The position numbers were made by a program, and so were the translations under genes. The notes beneath the pieces were generated by a model. It worked only from the letters and a program-made list of their open reading frames with translations. It was not told the origin of the DNA and searched no databases. DNA of 64,000 bases. It comes from Gilvimarinus polysaccharolyticus (GTDB lineage: Bacteria > Pseudomonadota > Gammaproteobacteria > Pseudomonadales > Cellvibrionaceae). The stretch lies in assembly GCF_001187555.1 (NCBI RefSeq), contig NZ_LFIJ01000001.1, positions 708,169 to 772,168 of the forward strand. The letters are read 5' to 3'. This document shows, one piece after another, positions 51,358 to 61,350 of this stretch (position 1 is its first letter; each line of letters starts with the position of its first letter).

Positions 51358-51786
51358 ATGTTTAACGCCATTTCGATCGAAGCCACTTTTTACTTGGCAC
51401 ACGCAATCAAGCAGCAGCTTGGCAGCCAGCTCGAGGCTCACCAACTGGGCATTGCGCCGATGCATGTCAGAGTTTTAAAAATCATTCATAAACGTAAATC
51501 GTGCACGGCAATCGATATCGCCAATCTCTTTAAGCGCGATAAAGCACAAATCACTCGCTTACTTAAAGGGCTTATCGATCAGGGGCTTGTTAAAAAAGAA
51601 TCCAATCCGGAAGACAAGCGAAGCCAATTGCTGGTATTGACGCCGCAAGGCAAGGCGTTGCAGGAAGATTTGCTGTCGATTTCTGAACAAATGCAAAAGC
51701 AGATGACACAAGATATAGATGAAAAAGATTTAGATGTTTTTATTAAAGTGGCGCAGACAATGACAAAAAATCTGGCGAATACCTGA
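51358..51786 (+). CDS. MarR-family transcriptional regulator
   Basis: 142 residues with a winged helix-turn-helix: SCTAIDIANLFKRDKAQITRLLKGLIDQGLVKKESNPEDKRSQLLVLTPQGKALQ. The ATG at 51358 is chosen; starting at 51295 would translate the operator region. Divergent from the DUF2798-SIP pair, which it likely controls. No cysteine is placed as in the oxidation-sensing OhrR group. Confidence 0.88.
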   Translation: MFNAISIEATFYLAHAIKQQLGSQLEAHQLGIAPMHVRVLKIIHKRKSCTAIDIANLFKRDKAQITRLLKGLIDQGLVKKESNPEDKRSQLLVLTPQGKALQEDLLSISEQMQKQMTQDIDEKDLDVFIKVAQTMTKNLANT

Positions 51787-52358
51787 AGGTCAGGGTAATA
51801 ATCAGCAGACATTTCCCAGTTTTATGTTGTGGGTGTCTGCCCATAAATAAAACTTGCGCTAGGTTGCCGAGTTAATCAGCCGGCGAGAATGATTTGGCGG
51901 TAACTGTTGGTGGCGAGTTATTTTTCTTTAGTTTTTTGATAAGACTGCTGTTTGACCTGACGTTACACTTATTTAACGTCAGGAAGATATACGACTTACT
52001 ACAGTACATTCTTCGACTTGGGGGCCCTCAGTCGCCGGGCAGGCCGGCCTCTGTCTCCGGCATTTACCTTCTCCATGCTCTGACAAGCTCTTTCGTGAAA
52101 TCCCTTTCGCTCAACCCCAAAAAATCGACTTCCACTCGGCGAGCTGCAAGGGATTAAAATACGGCACTTTGTGGCGGGTTTCGGGGGGGTGTTGTGTTTA
52201 TTACTTTGGCATAATATTCTACGTTGAACATAAATCCCAAGCGTACCTCCCCCAGACAAGGAGTTGTCAGAATATGCCGTTATTTCCTTTTCTATCAATT
52301 TCATCTTCCCGCTCTGTAATTCAATCTCTACCGGAGGCAGTTTGCCGTGGAGAGTGTG
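51787..52358. other. intergenic region with a dispersed-repeat copy
   Basis: Contains a copy of a repeat (about 51990-52165) shared with 54850-55100; see the separate entries. The remaining sequence shows no gene that I can support. Confidence 0.5.
51990..52165 (+). repeat. dispersed intergenic repeat, copy A (diverged)
   Basis: The blocks GGGGGCCCTC, TCGCTCAACCCC, AAAAATCGAC, CTCGGCGAGCTGCAAGGGA and ATACGGCAC match, in the same order, blocks of the minus strand of 54850-55100. The copy is too broken to code for protein. Confidence 0.6.
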
Positions 52359-52742
52359 ATGTTGGGGCGTGAGTGGCTGTTATATTTTATGAATAAAACT
52401 GCAATCCCAATAGGGCTGTTACTGGGGGCACTTAGCTGGGGAGTGGTCTCGCTGGTATCTGACGTATTCGAACCTTTTGATAGCTTTTTGGGCTTTTACA
52501 TTGGGCAATGCATTTTGTCGGTTGCTGCAATTTATTATGGTTATCGGCACGGATTTAGTGCACTTTTAATATATCTAGGCAGTGCGTACATCGGCATGAA
52601 TGCATATGCTTACATATTCGGAAGTAGCGAATCTAGGGCTTGGCTTTTACTGGGGTTGTTAACGACTTTTGTTCTATCCCTTAATTTTTGGTGTGGTTGG
52701 GAAAATAGCTTCCTGTGTGAAATTGAAGTATGTCAAATGTAA
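52359..52742 (+). CDS. small membrane protein of unknown function
   Basis: 127 residues with about four hydrophobic segments (AIPIGLLLGALSWGVVSLV, YIGQCILSVAAIYYG, SALLIYLGSAYIGMNAYAYIFG, WLLLGLLTTFVLSLNFW). I prefer the ATG at 52359 (GGAG 6 bp upstream); ATG at 52389 is also possible. No family is recognised. It lies between a dispersed repeat and a nuclease gene. Confidence 0.5.
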   Translation: MLGREWLLYFMNKTAIPIGLLLGALSWGVVSLVSDVFEPFDSFLGFYIGQCILSVAAIYYGYRHGFSALLIYLGSAYIGMNAYAYIFGSSESRAWLLLGLLTTFVLSLNFWCGWENSFLCEIEVCQM

Positions 52743-52896
52743 GGCTTGACCCCAATGGTTCTCGTTTGTGTTGGCTTGTAACCCTTCAGACGAACGTAAG
52801 CAGTAAGCGACAAAGTTGAACAGTTTCGTTGTTGACAAATTGCCGATGCTAGTTCGGTGATAGATGTAAAAGCTTTTAATAGGACGTATTAAGTTT

Positions 52897-54084
52897 ATGG
52901 AAAGAGAAGGTCTGTTGGTTCACCTGAGGTCTTATCGGCCACGAGAGGGCAGGGATTCGTTAGAGAATTTCGTCACGGAAGTGTTCCGGTGGTTATTGGC
53001 CAACGACGATATCTTCTCTGAATATTTTATTGAGTATTTGCAGGAACGAATTCCGGAAGGTCACAGGCTTACTTCACCGAGCGGCAATATACGCTGGAGC
53101 TCTCAGTTTAGCCTGAACGGCGTTCGGCCGGACATGGTAGCCCAATGGCCCGGTAATATTCTTATATTTGAGCATAAAGTAGATGCTTCGCTGGCTCATG
53201 AGCAGCTAAAAAACTATATAAAGGGCGCTGAAAAGGAGTACCCGGATATTTGCCGAGCAATAGTGCTGATTGTTCGGCATAGAGCTCAATTTTCGGGCGA
53301 AGCTGACATTGAATTATGTTGGAGCGATGTTTATCAGATTGTCGATCAATATCTCGATAAGAAGAAACCTCCAGTAAATACAGTAGACTACCTGAAAGAT
53401 TTTTTAGCGTTACTTGATCATGAAGGGCTTGGGCTCCCCACGCCAGTATCGGCTTTTGCTTTGCAGTATTACAATGAAACCCAGAGTTTGCCTAAACACT
53501 TGCAGTCCATGTATTCCGTTCTTAAGCAGTACGAATGGACCGGAAATTTGAATGGGCATACGTTATCCGATAACGGTAGCCGTGATGGTAGGATAGGTGT
53601 TCTTTGGGATCGCAGTTCCAAGAAGTACAAGTGGTCACCCGCCATAGGTTTATACTGCATTGTGGATGGCGGAATGGATCACAGCATAGATCACCGTTTA
53701 CAAGGTGAAGAGGTCAAACTCAGCATAATTTTTAGTTTTACTAGACCGTTACAAGCGGAGCTTGACAAACCCTTACTGGCGGAGGCCTACAAGCTCTTTA
53801 GTTTATATCTTGGTAGTCTAGCGGATAAAGAACACCATGCTGGCTGGCTGTTTTATGATCATATGGAAGACTCTGAGGCAAAACCGAAAAATCTATTTCA
53901 TCGACTTTACTTGGAAGCCCCATTGTGGCCAATTATCTGCAATAAAAAAGAAATCCAAGATCAGGCTGCGGCCGTATCGTTGGCAGTAAAGCCTGTGCTT
54001 GAAGAAATCGTCGATTCATCTGAGTTTGCAGCATTTACAAGCAGTATAGATAAGGCCTTGGAAACAGTCACCGAGCCCGAATAA
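52897..54084 (+). CDS. PD-(D/E)XK nuclease superfamily protein
   Basis: 395 residues, soluble. The nuclease core is in the N-terminal 130 residues: a helical LENFVTEVFRWLLANDD start, Asp in GVRPDMVAQWP, and the E-x-K in LIFEHKVDASLAHEQLKNYI, which completes the PD-(D/E)XK active site. The long C-terminal part is unassigned. Solitary nucleases of this type are often restriction or defence proteins, but no methylase or partner lies next to it. The M15-like gene is 25 bp downstream. Confidence 0.8.
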   Translation: MEREGLLVHLRSYRPREGRDSLENFVTEVFRWLLANDDIFSEYFIEYLQERIPEGHRLTSPSGNIRWSSQFSLNGVRPDMVAQWPGNILIFEHKVDASLAHEQLKNYIKGAEKEYPDICRAIVLIVRHRAQFSGEADIELCWSDVYQIVDQYLDKKKPPVNTVDYLKDFLALLDHEGLGLPTPVSAFALQYYNETQSLPKHLQSMYSVLKQYEWTGNLNGHTLSDNGSRDGRIGVLWDRSSKKYKWSPAIGLYCIVDGGMDHSIDHRLQGEEVKLSIIFSFTRPLQAELDKPLLAEAYKLFSLYLGSLADKEHHAGWLFYDHMEDSEAKPKNLFHRLYLEAPLWPIICNKKEIQDQAAAVSLAVKPVLEEIVDSSEFAAFTSSIDKALETVTEPE

Positions 54085-54109
54085 AGAAAACATTTACTTT
54101 GGAAAAACC

Positions 54110-54772
54110 ATGCAATACCCAGTAGAAAACCCCAAACAACTAGAAGCTAAGCTCGATAAGCTAGGCCGCGTGCGCCTATCCAAAAGCTTTTTTATGCGCG
54201 ATATGCTGTACTCAACCATCGCGCAGGCCTATGGCTTGGTGAATATCCCTGACCACCCAGAGTTGGCGATTGAGGCAGGGAGAGGGCTTTGCGAAAATTT
54301 ACTTGAGCCTATGCAGGAGCAGCTTGGCCCCATTTCCATTCGCTCGGCGTATCGAAGTCCAGCGGTGAACGAGCTGGGCAATAACGAGGGATTGAACTGC
54401 GCTAGTAATGAGAAAAATTATGCCCATCATATCTGGGACTACAAGGGCGCCGATGGCTACCTGGGTGCTACCGCCACTGTGGTAGTGCCCAGTTTTATCG
54501 ACTACTTCGAGAAAACCGGCGATTGGACAGCTCTTGCCTGGTGGATTCACGATCACCTTCCAACGTATGCCAGCCTATATTTCTTCCCCAAATACGCCGC
54601 CTTTAATATCCGCTGGAGTGAAAACCCCACCACTAAGCAATCTATCAAAAGCTACGTCACTAACCCGCATACGGGCGACAAAAAAGCATTGGTTAATAAG
54701 GGCGAGGTGCAGCAGGAGGTGGATCGTGACGCGGTGTATCGCCCATGGTTGAACAGTTTAAAAGAAAATTAA
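54110..54772 (+). CDS. peptidase M15/DD-peptidase-fold-like protein
   Basis: 220 residues, no signal peptide. The stretch MQEQLGPISIRSAYRSPAVNELGN with HHIWD after it resembles the S-x-x-R and H-x-(6)-D zinc-site pattern of M15-type (Hedgehog/DD-peptidase) domains, though the match is partial. YLGATATVVVPSFIDYF and WWIHDHLP (a further His) could complete a metal site. It follows the PD-(D/E)XK gene by 25 bp and may be co-transcribed. A cell-wall role without a signal peptide would be odd, so the domain may serve another function. Confidence 0.55.
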   Translation: MQYPVENPKQLEAKLDKLGRVRLSKSFFMRDMLYSTIAQAYGLVNIPDHPELAIEAGRGLCENLLEPMQEQLGPISIRSAYRSPAVNELGNNEGLNCASNEKNYAHHIWDYKGADGYLGATATVVVPSFIDYFEKTGDWTALAWWIHDHLPTYASLYFFPKYAAFNIRWSENPTTKQSIKSYVTNPHTGDKKALVNKGEVQQEVDRDAVYRPWLNSLKEN

Positions 54773-54810
54773 CTCGCCAAGAATAAGTCGCAGAGTTACT
54801 GTAAAACCCT

Positions 54811-54833
54811 CATGCGACAAAATTTGTCGCATG
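54811..54833. repeat. 23-bp palindrome
   Basis: CATGCGACAAA and TTTGTCGCATG flank a single central A. Its core GACAAAATTTGTC (54816-54828) also occurs at 42730-42742 upstream of curA. No T-tract, so not a typical terminator. Confidence 0.6.
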
Positions 54834-54849
54834 GAAATCAATGGGATCA

Positions 54850-55100
54850 AAGTCGTTGATTTTCATTGCTAGACTTCTTTTTTCGACCACTACACTGGCA
54901 ACGAAGCACCGCTTTCCAATCCCCTGCAGCCAGCCGAGCGCAGGTCGATTTTAGGGGGTAAGTGAGCAGGACGCTCACGCAAGCTATCGTCACGCCACGG
55001 ACGGCGTGTCGATGCGGCCCTCTGAAATCGGCCGGAGCGAGGGCCCCCGAATCGCTACATGGATGTAGCTGAATAGAGCAACGCAGGAGCAGTTGCCGAG
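54850..55100 (-). repeat. dispersed intergenic repeat, copy B
   Basis: Read on the minus strand it contains CGGGGGCCCTCGCTCC, GCTCACTTACCCCCTAAAA, ATCGACCTGCGCTCGGC and GCTGCAGGGGATTGGAAAG. It resembles a repeat seen in gaps of many Pseudomonadales-type genomes, where it gives spurious ORFs. Copy A at 51990-52165 shares its block order. Confidence 0.65.
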
Positions 55101-55268
55101 GGCTGAGATGCCGGGGTGGGCTTGACGTGAATGGACTCACTAATGCAGCGGGCGCAGGACGCGCAGGAGCTGCCTTTTCGTTAGTTTGCTTTACCCAAAC
55201 AAAGAAAAGTAACTTGCCCCGCGCGGCAACTCGCGCTTATAAAAAGCCCGAAATTTAGTTTCGCCCAA

Positions 55269-58178
55269 TTAACTCCGGTACTCCTCAACCGCAGGACAAG
55301 AACAAACCAAATTCCGATCCCCATAGACATTATCAATCCGGTTCACGCTCGGCCACACTTTATGCTCTTTTAACCAAGGGGCTGGGCGGCTGGCTTGCTC
55401 GCGGGTGTAAGGGCGATCCCAGTCGGCTTGCATTACATCATCTTGCGTGTGCGGGGCGTTGTGCAGGGCGCTGGTGTCGTAGCTGACATCGCCGCTTTCT
55501 ATCTGGGCAATTTCTTTGCGGATGGTGAGCATGGCCTCGCAAAAGCGATCTAGCTCGGGTTGTGATTCCGATTCGGTCGGTTCGATCATCAGAGTGCCGG
55601 CCACAGGGAATGACATGGTGGGGGCGTGAAAGCCAAAATCCATTAAACGCTTGGCGATGTCTTCTTCGGTGATGCCGCTGGCGTCTTTTAATGGGCGTAA
55701 ATCCAGCAGACATTCGTGGGCGACAAAACCCTCGGAGCCTTTGTACAAAATAGGGTAGTGATCGCCCAATTTTTTTGCGATGTAATTGGCGTTAAGAATC
55801 GCCTTGTGAGTCGCATCTAACATGCCTTGTTGACCCATCATTTTGATGTACATCCAGCTGATGGGCAGGATGCTGGCCGAGCCCCAAGGGGCGGCCGAGA
55901 TGGTGCCGTTGGCAACATCTGTTTCGGGTACAGGTTGAACGGGGTGCGCGGGTAAAAACGGTTTTAAATGTTCGGCCACGCCGATAGGGCCCATGCCGGG
56001 GCCGCCGCCACCGTGGGGGATACAAAAGGTTTTGTGCAAATTTAGGTGCGATACATCGCCACCAAATTTACCCGGTGCGGCTACGCCGACTAAGGCGTTC
56101 ATGTTGGCGCCGTCGATATACACTTGCCCGCCAATATTGTGCACTGCGGCGCACAGCTCGGTAATGCCTTCTTCAAATACGCCGTGAGTAGACGGGTAGG
56201 TGACCATGATGCAGGCGATACGACGGCCGTGCTCGGTGATTTTTGCGTTTAAATCGGCGAGGTCGACATTGCCTTTGGCATCGCAGTTGACCACGACAAC
56301 TTTCATGCCCACCATCTGGGCGGACGCAGGATTAGTACCGTGGGCCGAGGCGGGAATTAAACAAATATCGCGCTCGCCTTCGTTGTTGTGTTCAAAGTAT
56401 TTTTTAATGGCGACAAGGCCTGCGTATTCACCTTGGCTGCCAGCGTTTGGTTGTAAGCTAACAGCATCGTAACCGGTGCAGGCCTCGAGCATTTGTTGCA
56501 GTTCGGCAAATAATTGGCTGTAGCCTTGGGCTTGCTCGATAGGTGCAAATGGGTGCAGTTTGCCAAACTCGGGCCAAGTAACTGGAATCATCTCGGCGGT
56601 GGCGTTGAGCTTCATGGTGCAAGAGCCGAGCGGAATCATCGAGTGATTTAACGCAATGTCTTTTGCCTCTAGTCGCTTCAAGTAACGCAGCATGTCGGTT
56701 TCGCTGTGGTAGCTGTTAAACACTGGGTGGGTGAGCACGGCATCGCTGCGGCGCTGTGCATCGGGTAAGCCGTGAGGCAAGTCGCCGGCGGCTAATTCTG
56801 TGTCTAGCTCGGTTAAGCTTAGGCCGTGGTCGCCGGCGCAAAAAATATTTAGCAGCTGGCTTACTTGTTTAAAGGTGGTGGTTTCATCCAAGCTAATACC
56901 TAAGCAGTCGTCACCGACTAAACGCAGGTTGATTTCATTACCCAATGCACTTTGATAAAAACCGCGCTGGGCATCGCGTCCGACTTTAACGCACAAGGTG
57001 TCAAAGTATTGCTCGTGGAGTAAATAAAAGCCGTGCTTTTTAAGGCCTTGGGCGATGGTGTCGGTTAATCGAGCAACGCGCTCGGCAATACGGGTTAGCC
57101 CGCTAGGCCCGTGGTAGATGGCGTAGAACACGCTCATGACGGCCAGCAGTACTTGCGAGGTGCAAATGTTGGAGTTGGCTTTTTCGCGGCGGATGTGTTG
57201 CTCGCGCGTTTGCATGGCCATGCGCAGGGCAGTTTTACCGCGACTATCAATGGACACACCTATAATGCGGCCCGGGGCACTGCGCTTAAAGGCGTCTTTA
57301 AAACCAAAAAACGCCGCGTGAGGGCCACCAAAGCCCATCGGTACACCAAAGCGTTGGTTGGTGCCGACCACCACATCGGCGCCCATCTCGCCGGGCGATT
57401 TAAGCAGCATTAGGGCGAGCAGATCGGAGGCGACGGTAACGAGCTTTTTTTGCTCGTGGGCGGTGGCGATAATATCGGTTAAATCGCGCACTTGGCCGGT
57501 GCTGCCGGGGTATTGCAGCAGGGCGCCAAAGCAGTCGGTGTCGGCGAGTTTTTCGGCCTCGTCGACGATAACCTCAAAGCCAAAGTGCTCGGCGCGGGTT
57601 TTCACCACGGCAATGGTTTGCGGGTGGGTGTCGGCGGCCACAAAAAACGCATCGGAGCGGTTCTTTTTGTTGTGGCGTTTAAACATGGCCATGGCTTCGG
57701 CGGCGGCGGTGCCTTCATCCAGCATCGAGGCGTTGGCCAAGTCCATGCCGGTTAGGTCGATAATCATTTGCTGAAAATTCAGCAGCCCTTCTAAGCGGCC
57801 TTGAGCGATCTCGGGCTGATAGGGGGTATAGGCGGTGTACCAACCAGGGTTTTCTAGCACGTTGCGCAAAATAACGTGGGGCACATGGGTGTCGTAGTAG
57901 CCCATGCCAATAAAGCTTTTGTAGAGCTTGTTTTTACTGGCGATGGCTTTTAGCTCGGCCAGCGCCTCGACCTCAGATTTAGCTTGCTCTAGCGCCAAAG
58001 GCTCTTGCAAGCGTATTTTGGCCGGCACGGTCTTTTCGATCAGCTCATTGATTGACCCTAACCCCAGCGTTTGCAGCATGGTGTTGGTTTCTGCTGTATC
58101 GGGGCCTATGTGGCGGCCGATAAAGGCATCGTGGTGGGCAAGCTCGGTTAGTGGCGCGCGGCGAAAATCCTGGGTCAT
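55269..58178 (-). CDS. gcvP: glycine dehydrogenase (decarboxylating), P-protein
   Basis: 969 residues, the full-length fused type. The N-terminal half opens with [22 protein letters not shown]. The PLP lysine lies in the C-terminal half in [23 protein letters not shown], and HEKFEVDL-type elements follow. It decarboxylates glycine and passes the aminomethyl group to GcvH lipoyl-protein. gcvT and gcvH are not adjacent; the gene stands alone, so the other subunits must be encoded elsewhere. Divergent from the kinase gene. Confidence 0.97.
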   Translation of the reverse strand: MTQDFRRAPLTELAHHDAFIGRHIGPDTAETNTMLQTLGLGSINELIEKTVPAKIRLQEPLALEQAKSEVEALAELKAIASKNKLYKSFIGMGYYDTHVPHVILRNVLENPGWYTAYTPYQPEIAQGRLEGLLNFQQMIIDLTGMDLANASMLDEGTAAAEAMAMFKRHNKKNRSDAFFVAADTHPQTIAVVKTRAEHFGFEVIVDEAEKLADTDCFGALLQYPGSTGQVRDLTDIIATAHEQKKLVTVASDLLALMLLKSPGEMGADVVVGTNQRFGVPMGFGGPHAAFFGFKDAFKRSAPGRIIGVSIDSRGKTALRMAMQTREQHIRREKANSNICTSQVLLAVMSVFYAIYHGPSGLTRIAERVARLTDTIAQGLKKHGFYLLHEQYFDTLCVKVGRDAQRGFYQSALGNEINLRLVGDDCLGISLDETTTFKQVSQLLNIFCAGDHGLSLTELDTELAAGDLPHGLPDAQRRSDAVLTHPVFNSYHSETDMLRYLKRLEAKDIALNHSMIPLGSCTMKLNATAEMIPVTWPEFGKLHPFAPIEQAQGYSQLFAELQQMLEACTGYDAVSLQPNAGSQGEYAGLVAIKKYFEHNNEGERDICLIPASAHGTNPASAQMVGMKVVVVNCDAKGNVDLADLNAKITEHGRRIACIMVTYPSTHGVFEEGITELCAAVHNIGGQVYIDGANMNALVGVAAPGKFGGDVSHLNLHKTFCIPHGGGGPGMGPIGVAEHLKPFLPAHPVQPVPETDVANGTISAAPWGSASILPISWMYIKMMGQQGMLDATHKAILNANYIAKKLGDHYPILYKGSEGFVAHECLLDLRPLKDASGITEEDIAKRLMDFGFHAPTMSFPVAGTLMIEPTESESQPELDRFCEAMLTIRKEIAQIESGDVSYDTSALHNAPHTQDDVMQADWDRPYTREQASRPAPWLKEHKVWPSVNRIDNVYGDRNLVCSCPAVEEYRS

Positions 58179-58638
58179 GGGGGATCTCTTTGATGGCTAA
58201 AAACATAGCACAGGAGCATGGTTACAGGTGTTGGGTACGACGCTATAGGTTTTGTCCAGCGCCGTACTAATGCCTGTTTGAAGGGGCGCAATAGTAGCAA
58301 TTGGCGAGGTTTTGAGCAATTGGCCGGTGAGCTAAAACATTAAATTACTGAGGTGATAAACAGGGATGTGGTGATTGCTATTGCTATTGCTGGGGGACCT
58401 CTGAATAATGCAGTATTAACTCTGCAAGTTCTGCTGCCTGTGGGTGGCCGATACGACGCGAAAATACTATAAAATAACGCCAAGAACACTGCCTCATATT
58501 GGGGCAAAAACGCCGCTTTAATTGCGCCGTATTGTTTGGCAATATTATAAAAATGATTCACCAAGGCTGCGCGAAACCTCGCGCGCTGTTTGACGCGCCT
58601 GGGAATGGGCGTGTTGGTTTAGCTTACTGGCGCAGTGC
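58179..58638. other. divergent intergenic region between gcvP and the kinase gene
   Basis: 460 bp. A glycine riboswitch would be a natural thing to find before gcvP, but I do not see its conserved paired aptamer pattern. No gene or clear terminator seen. Confidence 0.45.
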
Positions 58639-61203
58639 ATGGAAATACCCGGTTATAAAATCATCGACACCCTCGGCGAAGGGGGTATGGCAACTGTTTA
58701 CCTTGCGATTCAGCAGAGTTTTGAGCGTGAGGTGGCGATTAAAGTCATGTCGCCACAGCTGTCAAAAGACCCAAGTTTTGGTGAGCGCTTTTTGCGTGAG
58801 GCGCGTATCGTGTCGCGCTTGGTGCACCCTAATATCGTGACCGTTTACGATGTTGGCGTGTATCAAGATAAGCATTATTTGTCGATGGAGTATGTTCCTG
58901 GCGAAGATCTTAAGCAGCGCCGTGGCGGTTTAAGCTTAGCGCAGATGCTGACTCTTATTAAAGATGTGGCTCGAGCGCTAGATTACGCCGGCAGCAAAGG
59001 CTACATCCACCGCGATGTAAAGCCCGATAACATCATGTTACACGCTGAAGATGACCGCGCGGTGTTGATGGATTTTGGCATTGCGCGCGCCACCGATATC
59101 AGCTCGGGGATGACTCAGACCGGCACCACCATGGGGACGCCGCATTATATGAGCCCCGAGCAAGCCAAAGGCGCAGCGGTAGACCCGCGCAGTGATATTT
59201 ACAGCCTTGGGGTTGTGCTGTTTCAGTTATTGGCCGGCCGCGTTCCTTTTGATGCCGATTCGGCTGTGGCTGTGGGCATTATGCATGTGTCTGAATCAGT
59301 GCCGGTGCTGCCCGAGTACTTGGCGCTGTTTCAGCCAATCATTGATAAAGTCTTAGCCAAGAAGCCCGCTGAGCGCTATCAAACTGGACGCGAATTAGTC
59401 GATGACCTTGATGCGTTACCCCGTGAGGCTTTAGCTGCTGCCCAAGAGCAGATGCTAAAAGTCCCGTTGATTGACCCTGTGTCCGAGACTGAATCGACCC
59501 CCATTGCTAACGCCCAAGTTACCGCAACTTCTGACATTGACCTTCATGAAACCGCTGGAGTTTCTGGGTTTCATATTAGTGGCGCCGACAGTATTGGTGA
59601 TTTTAATCATACCGTGGCCACACCCACGCTAACTGAGCCCGCATCTCGTGCTGGCAAGTGGTCGATGGGAGTGTTGTTATTGTTGCTGTTGGGGGCTGCG
59701 GGTTGGTATTTTGGGCTAGTGCCCCGCGAGTTGCCGTTGCTGGCAAACGATACACAACTCGATGCCGCGCCAAATACTCCAACAGCGGTACAGCTTAACC
59801 CCCCGGTAAAAGAGCAGCCTGTACCGGCAAGCTCGCAAAGCTCGAGCGTACAGAGTGCGGGTGTTTTATCCGAACCGGCAGCGCTTGAGGCGACAGTATT
59901 AAGCCTAGATGCGGCCAGTGCTGCGGGTGATGTGCTAGACGACCCAGAACTGAGCGCTGCGGCACCTTCGCCATTGCTGCAAACGGTCCAACAACAGCGC
60001 GCCCAGCTGGAGTTAGACCCCGAGCAAGGGGTGTTGTTAGCACAGTCGTATGAGCAGCTGCGTAACTCTGAGGTTGTTGCCGAGCAACAGGCCGGTGAGG
60101 TGGGTATAGCCGAGCTGACGCAGTGGTTTGATGTGCGTATTACGGAGGCTTTGGCAGCGCGTGATACCGCTAAGGCCGGTGAGCTAGCCGCGATAATCAA
60201 GCAAGCTGTTCCCGATGCCGAGCGCGATGCAGGTTACCAAGCGGCGTTGAAATCGCTTCGGGCCGATGAGTGGCTGGCGGCCAAGTTGGCCGATGCGGAA
60301 AGCTATTTAGAACAAGATGCCCTAAGTTCACCGAGCGGTGCCAATGCGGTAGACAGTTATCGCGAGGTGCTAAAAACGTACCCAGACAACGCCGCTGCGC
60401 AGGCAGGCTTGCAGGCGGTGGTGAGCCGTTACACAGCGCTAGCGCAAGCAGCTGAGGCCGCAGATACTTTTGAGCGCGCTATTACATTGGTTGATCGAGG
60501 TTTACAGATCAACCCTAGCGATGCGGCTTTAACCGAGTTACGTGAGCGTTTAGTTAATCTCAACAGCCAAATTGAGCCTTTAATGGCTCGCGTCGGCGAA
60601 CAGTTGGCCAGCGGAGCTTTAATTGCTCCCAAAACCGACAATGCGTTTGTCTCTTTACGGTCAGTCTTGGCGATTAGGCCCAATTACGAGCCGGCTTTAC
60701 AGGCCCTAGACGAAATAGAGCAAACTCTAATTCGGCGCATCGACGCTATGATTGCGGCCAAATCCTTAGAGGAAGCCTCATTGCAATTGGCCAGTGCTCG
60801 GGATCGCTTTCCTCAGAGCCAAGCGCTGTTAACTCGCAGGCTGCAAATCGAACAGTTAAATGAGGCAAGCCTACCTTTAATCAGCAAACTTAGCGTATCG
60901 GCGCAGCCTATTGATGCCGTAAGTGCCGCTCGTGATGTTGTGTTAGTCGCCGACCGGATTATTTATTTAGGTTTTGAATACAGCCAGTTTAAAAGTGAGA
61001 CTAGCGTGGTTCAGGCGAGCTTGTTTGACGGCTCGCGCAGCTTAAAAATCGCTCAGGTGCCGGTCATCGTTAGTGGCGCATCTGGGGTTAAGTTTTTTCG
61101 TATCGAGCGGCCTGTTGCAGGCTTTGGCGAAGGCGGTTACCACGTCGATTTAATGTTGGGTGAGCAGCGTTTGGCGACGGTCGTGTTTCAGGTGGTTAAG
61201 TAA
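58639..61203 (+). CDS. membrane-anchored serine/threonine protein kinase
   Basis: 854 residues. The kinase domain (1-265) has the glycine loop GEGGMATVYLAI, AIKVM (ATP Lys), HRDVKPDNIML (catalytic loop) and DFGIAR, then MGTPHYMSPEQAKG, all intact. A membrane segment (about 345-361) follows a Pro/Thr-rich linker. The periplasmic part contains TPR-like helical repeats (YREVLKTYPDNAAAQAGLQAVVSRY; LVDRGLQINPSDAALTELRERLV) and a C-terminal beta-rich domain. Probably a Hanks-type kinase sensing envelope signals. The lipoprotein gene 147 bp downstream, on the same strand, may be a partner. Confidence 0.92.
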   Translation: MEIPGYKIIDTLGEGGMATVYLAIQQSFEREVAIKVMSPQLSKDPSFGERFLREARIVSRLVHPNIVTVYDVGVYQDKHYLSMEYVPGEDLKQRRGGLSLAQMLTLIKDVARALDYAGSKGYIHRDVKPDNIMLHAEDDRAVLMDFGIARATDISSGMTQTGTTMGTPHYMSPEQAKGAAVDPRSDIYSLGVVLFQLLAGRVPFDADSAVAVGIMHVSESVPVLPEYLALFQPIIDKVLAKKPAERYQTGRELVDDLDALPREALAAAQEQMLKVPLIDPVSETESTPIANAQVTATSDIDLHETAGVSGFHISGADSIGDFNHTVATPTLTEPASRAGKWSMGVLLLLLLGAAGWYFGLVPRELPLLANDTQLDAAPNTPTAVQLNPPVKEQPVPASSQSSSVQSAGVLSEPAALEATVLSLDAASAAGDVLDDPELSAAAPSPLLQTVQQQRAQLELDPEQGVLLAQSYEQLRNSEVVAEQQAGEVGIAELTQWFDVRITEALAARDTAKAGELAAIIKQAVPDAERDAGYQAALKSLRADEWLAAKLADAESYLEQDALSSPSGANAVDSYREVLKTYPDNAAAQAGLQAVVSRYTALAQAAEAADTFERAITLVDRGLQINPSDAALTELRERLVNLNSQIEPLMARVGEQLASGALIAPKTDNAFVSLRSVLAIRPNYEPALQALDEIEQTLIRRIDAMIAAKSLEEASLQLASARDRFPQSQALLTRRLQIEQLNEASLPLISKLSVSAQPIDAVSAARDVVLVADRIIYLGFEYSQFKSETSVVQASLFDGSRSLKIAQVPVIVSGASGVKFFRIERPVAGFGEGGYHVDLMLGEQRLATVVFQVVK

Positions 61204-61350
61204 TGGCCGTTTGCTGCACTAACCCGAATGAGAGTTACAATATCCTGCTACACTCATAGAGCTGTAGGCATTAGTATTGATCGCTTCGTTTTGCCCTAGA
61301 ATATAGATCTAAATTTTGTTCTAGCCTAATTTGTCTTAGAGAGAACCACT

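Larger units (their letters stand above)
54773..55268. other. intergenic region with a palindrome and a dispersed-repeat copy
   Basis: Holds a 23-bp palindrome at 54811-54833 and repeat copy B (see separate entries). An ORF on the minus strand (54847-55140) is an artefact of the repeat. Confidence 0.6.

Noticed and set aside
54847-55140. 97-residue ORF on the minus strand (HLSPRQLLLRC...).
   Set aside because: It lies completely inside the dispersed intergenic repeat; such ORFs recur wherever the repeat occurs and have no coding signal of their own.
58179-58638. Glycine riboswitch before gcvP.
   Set aside because: Looked for because gcv operons often have one; no paired aptamer-like pattern could be made out on the minus strand.
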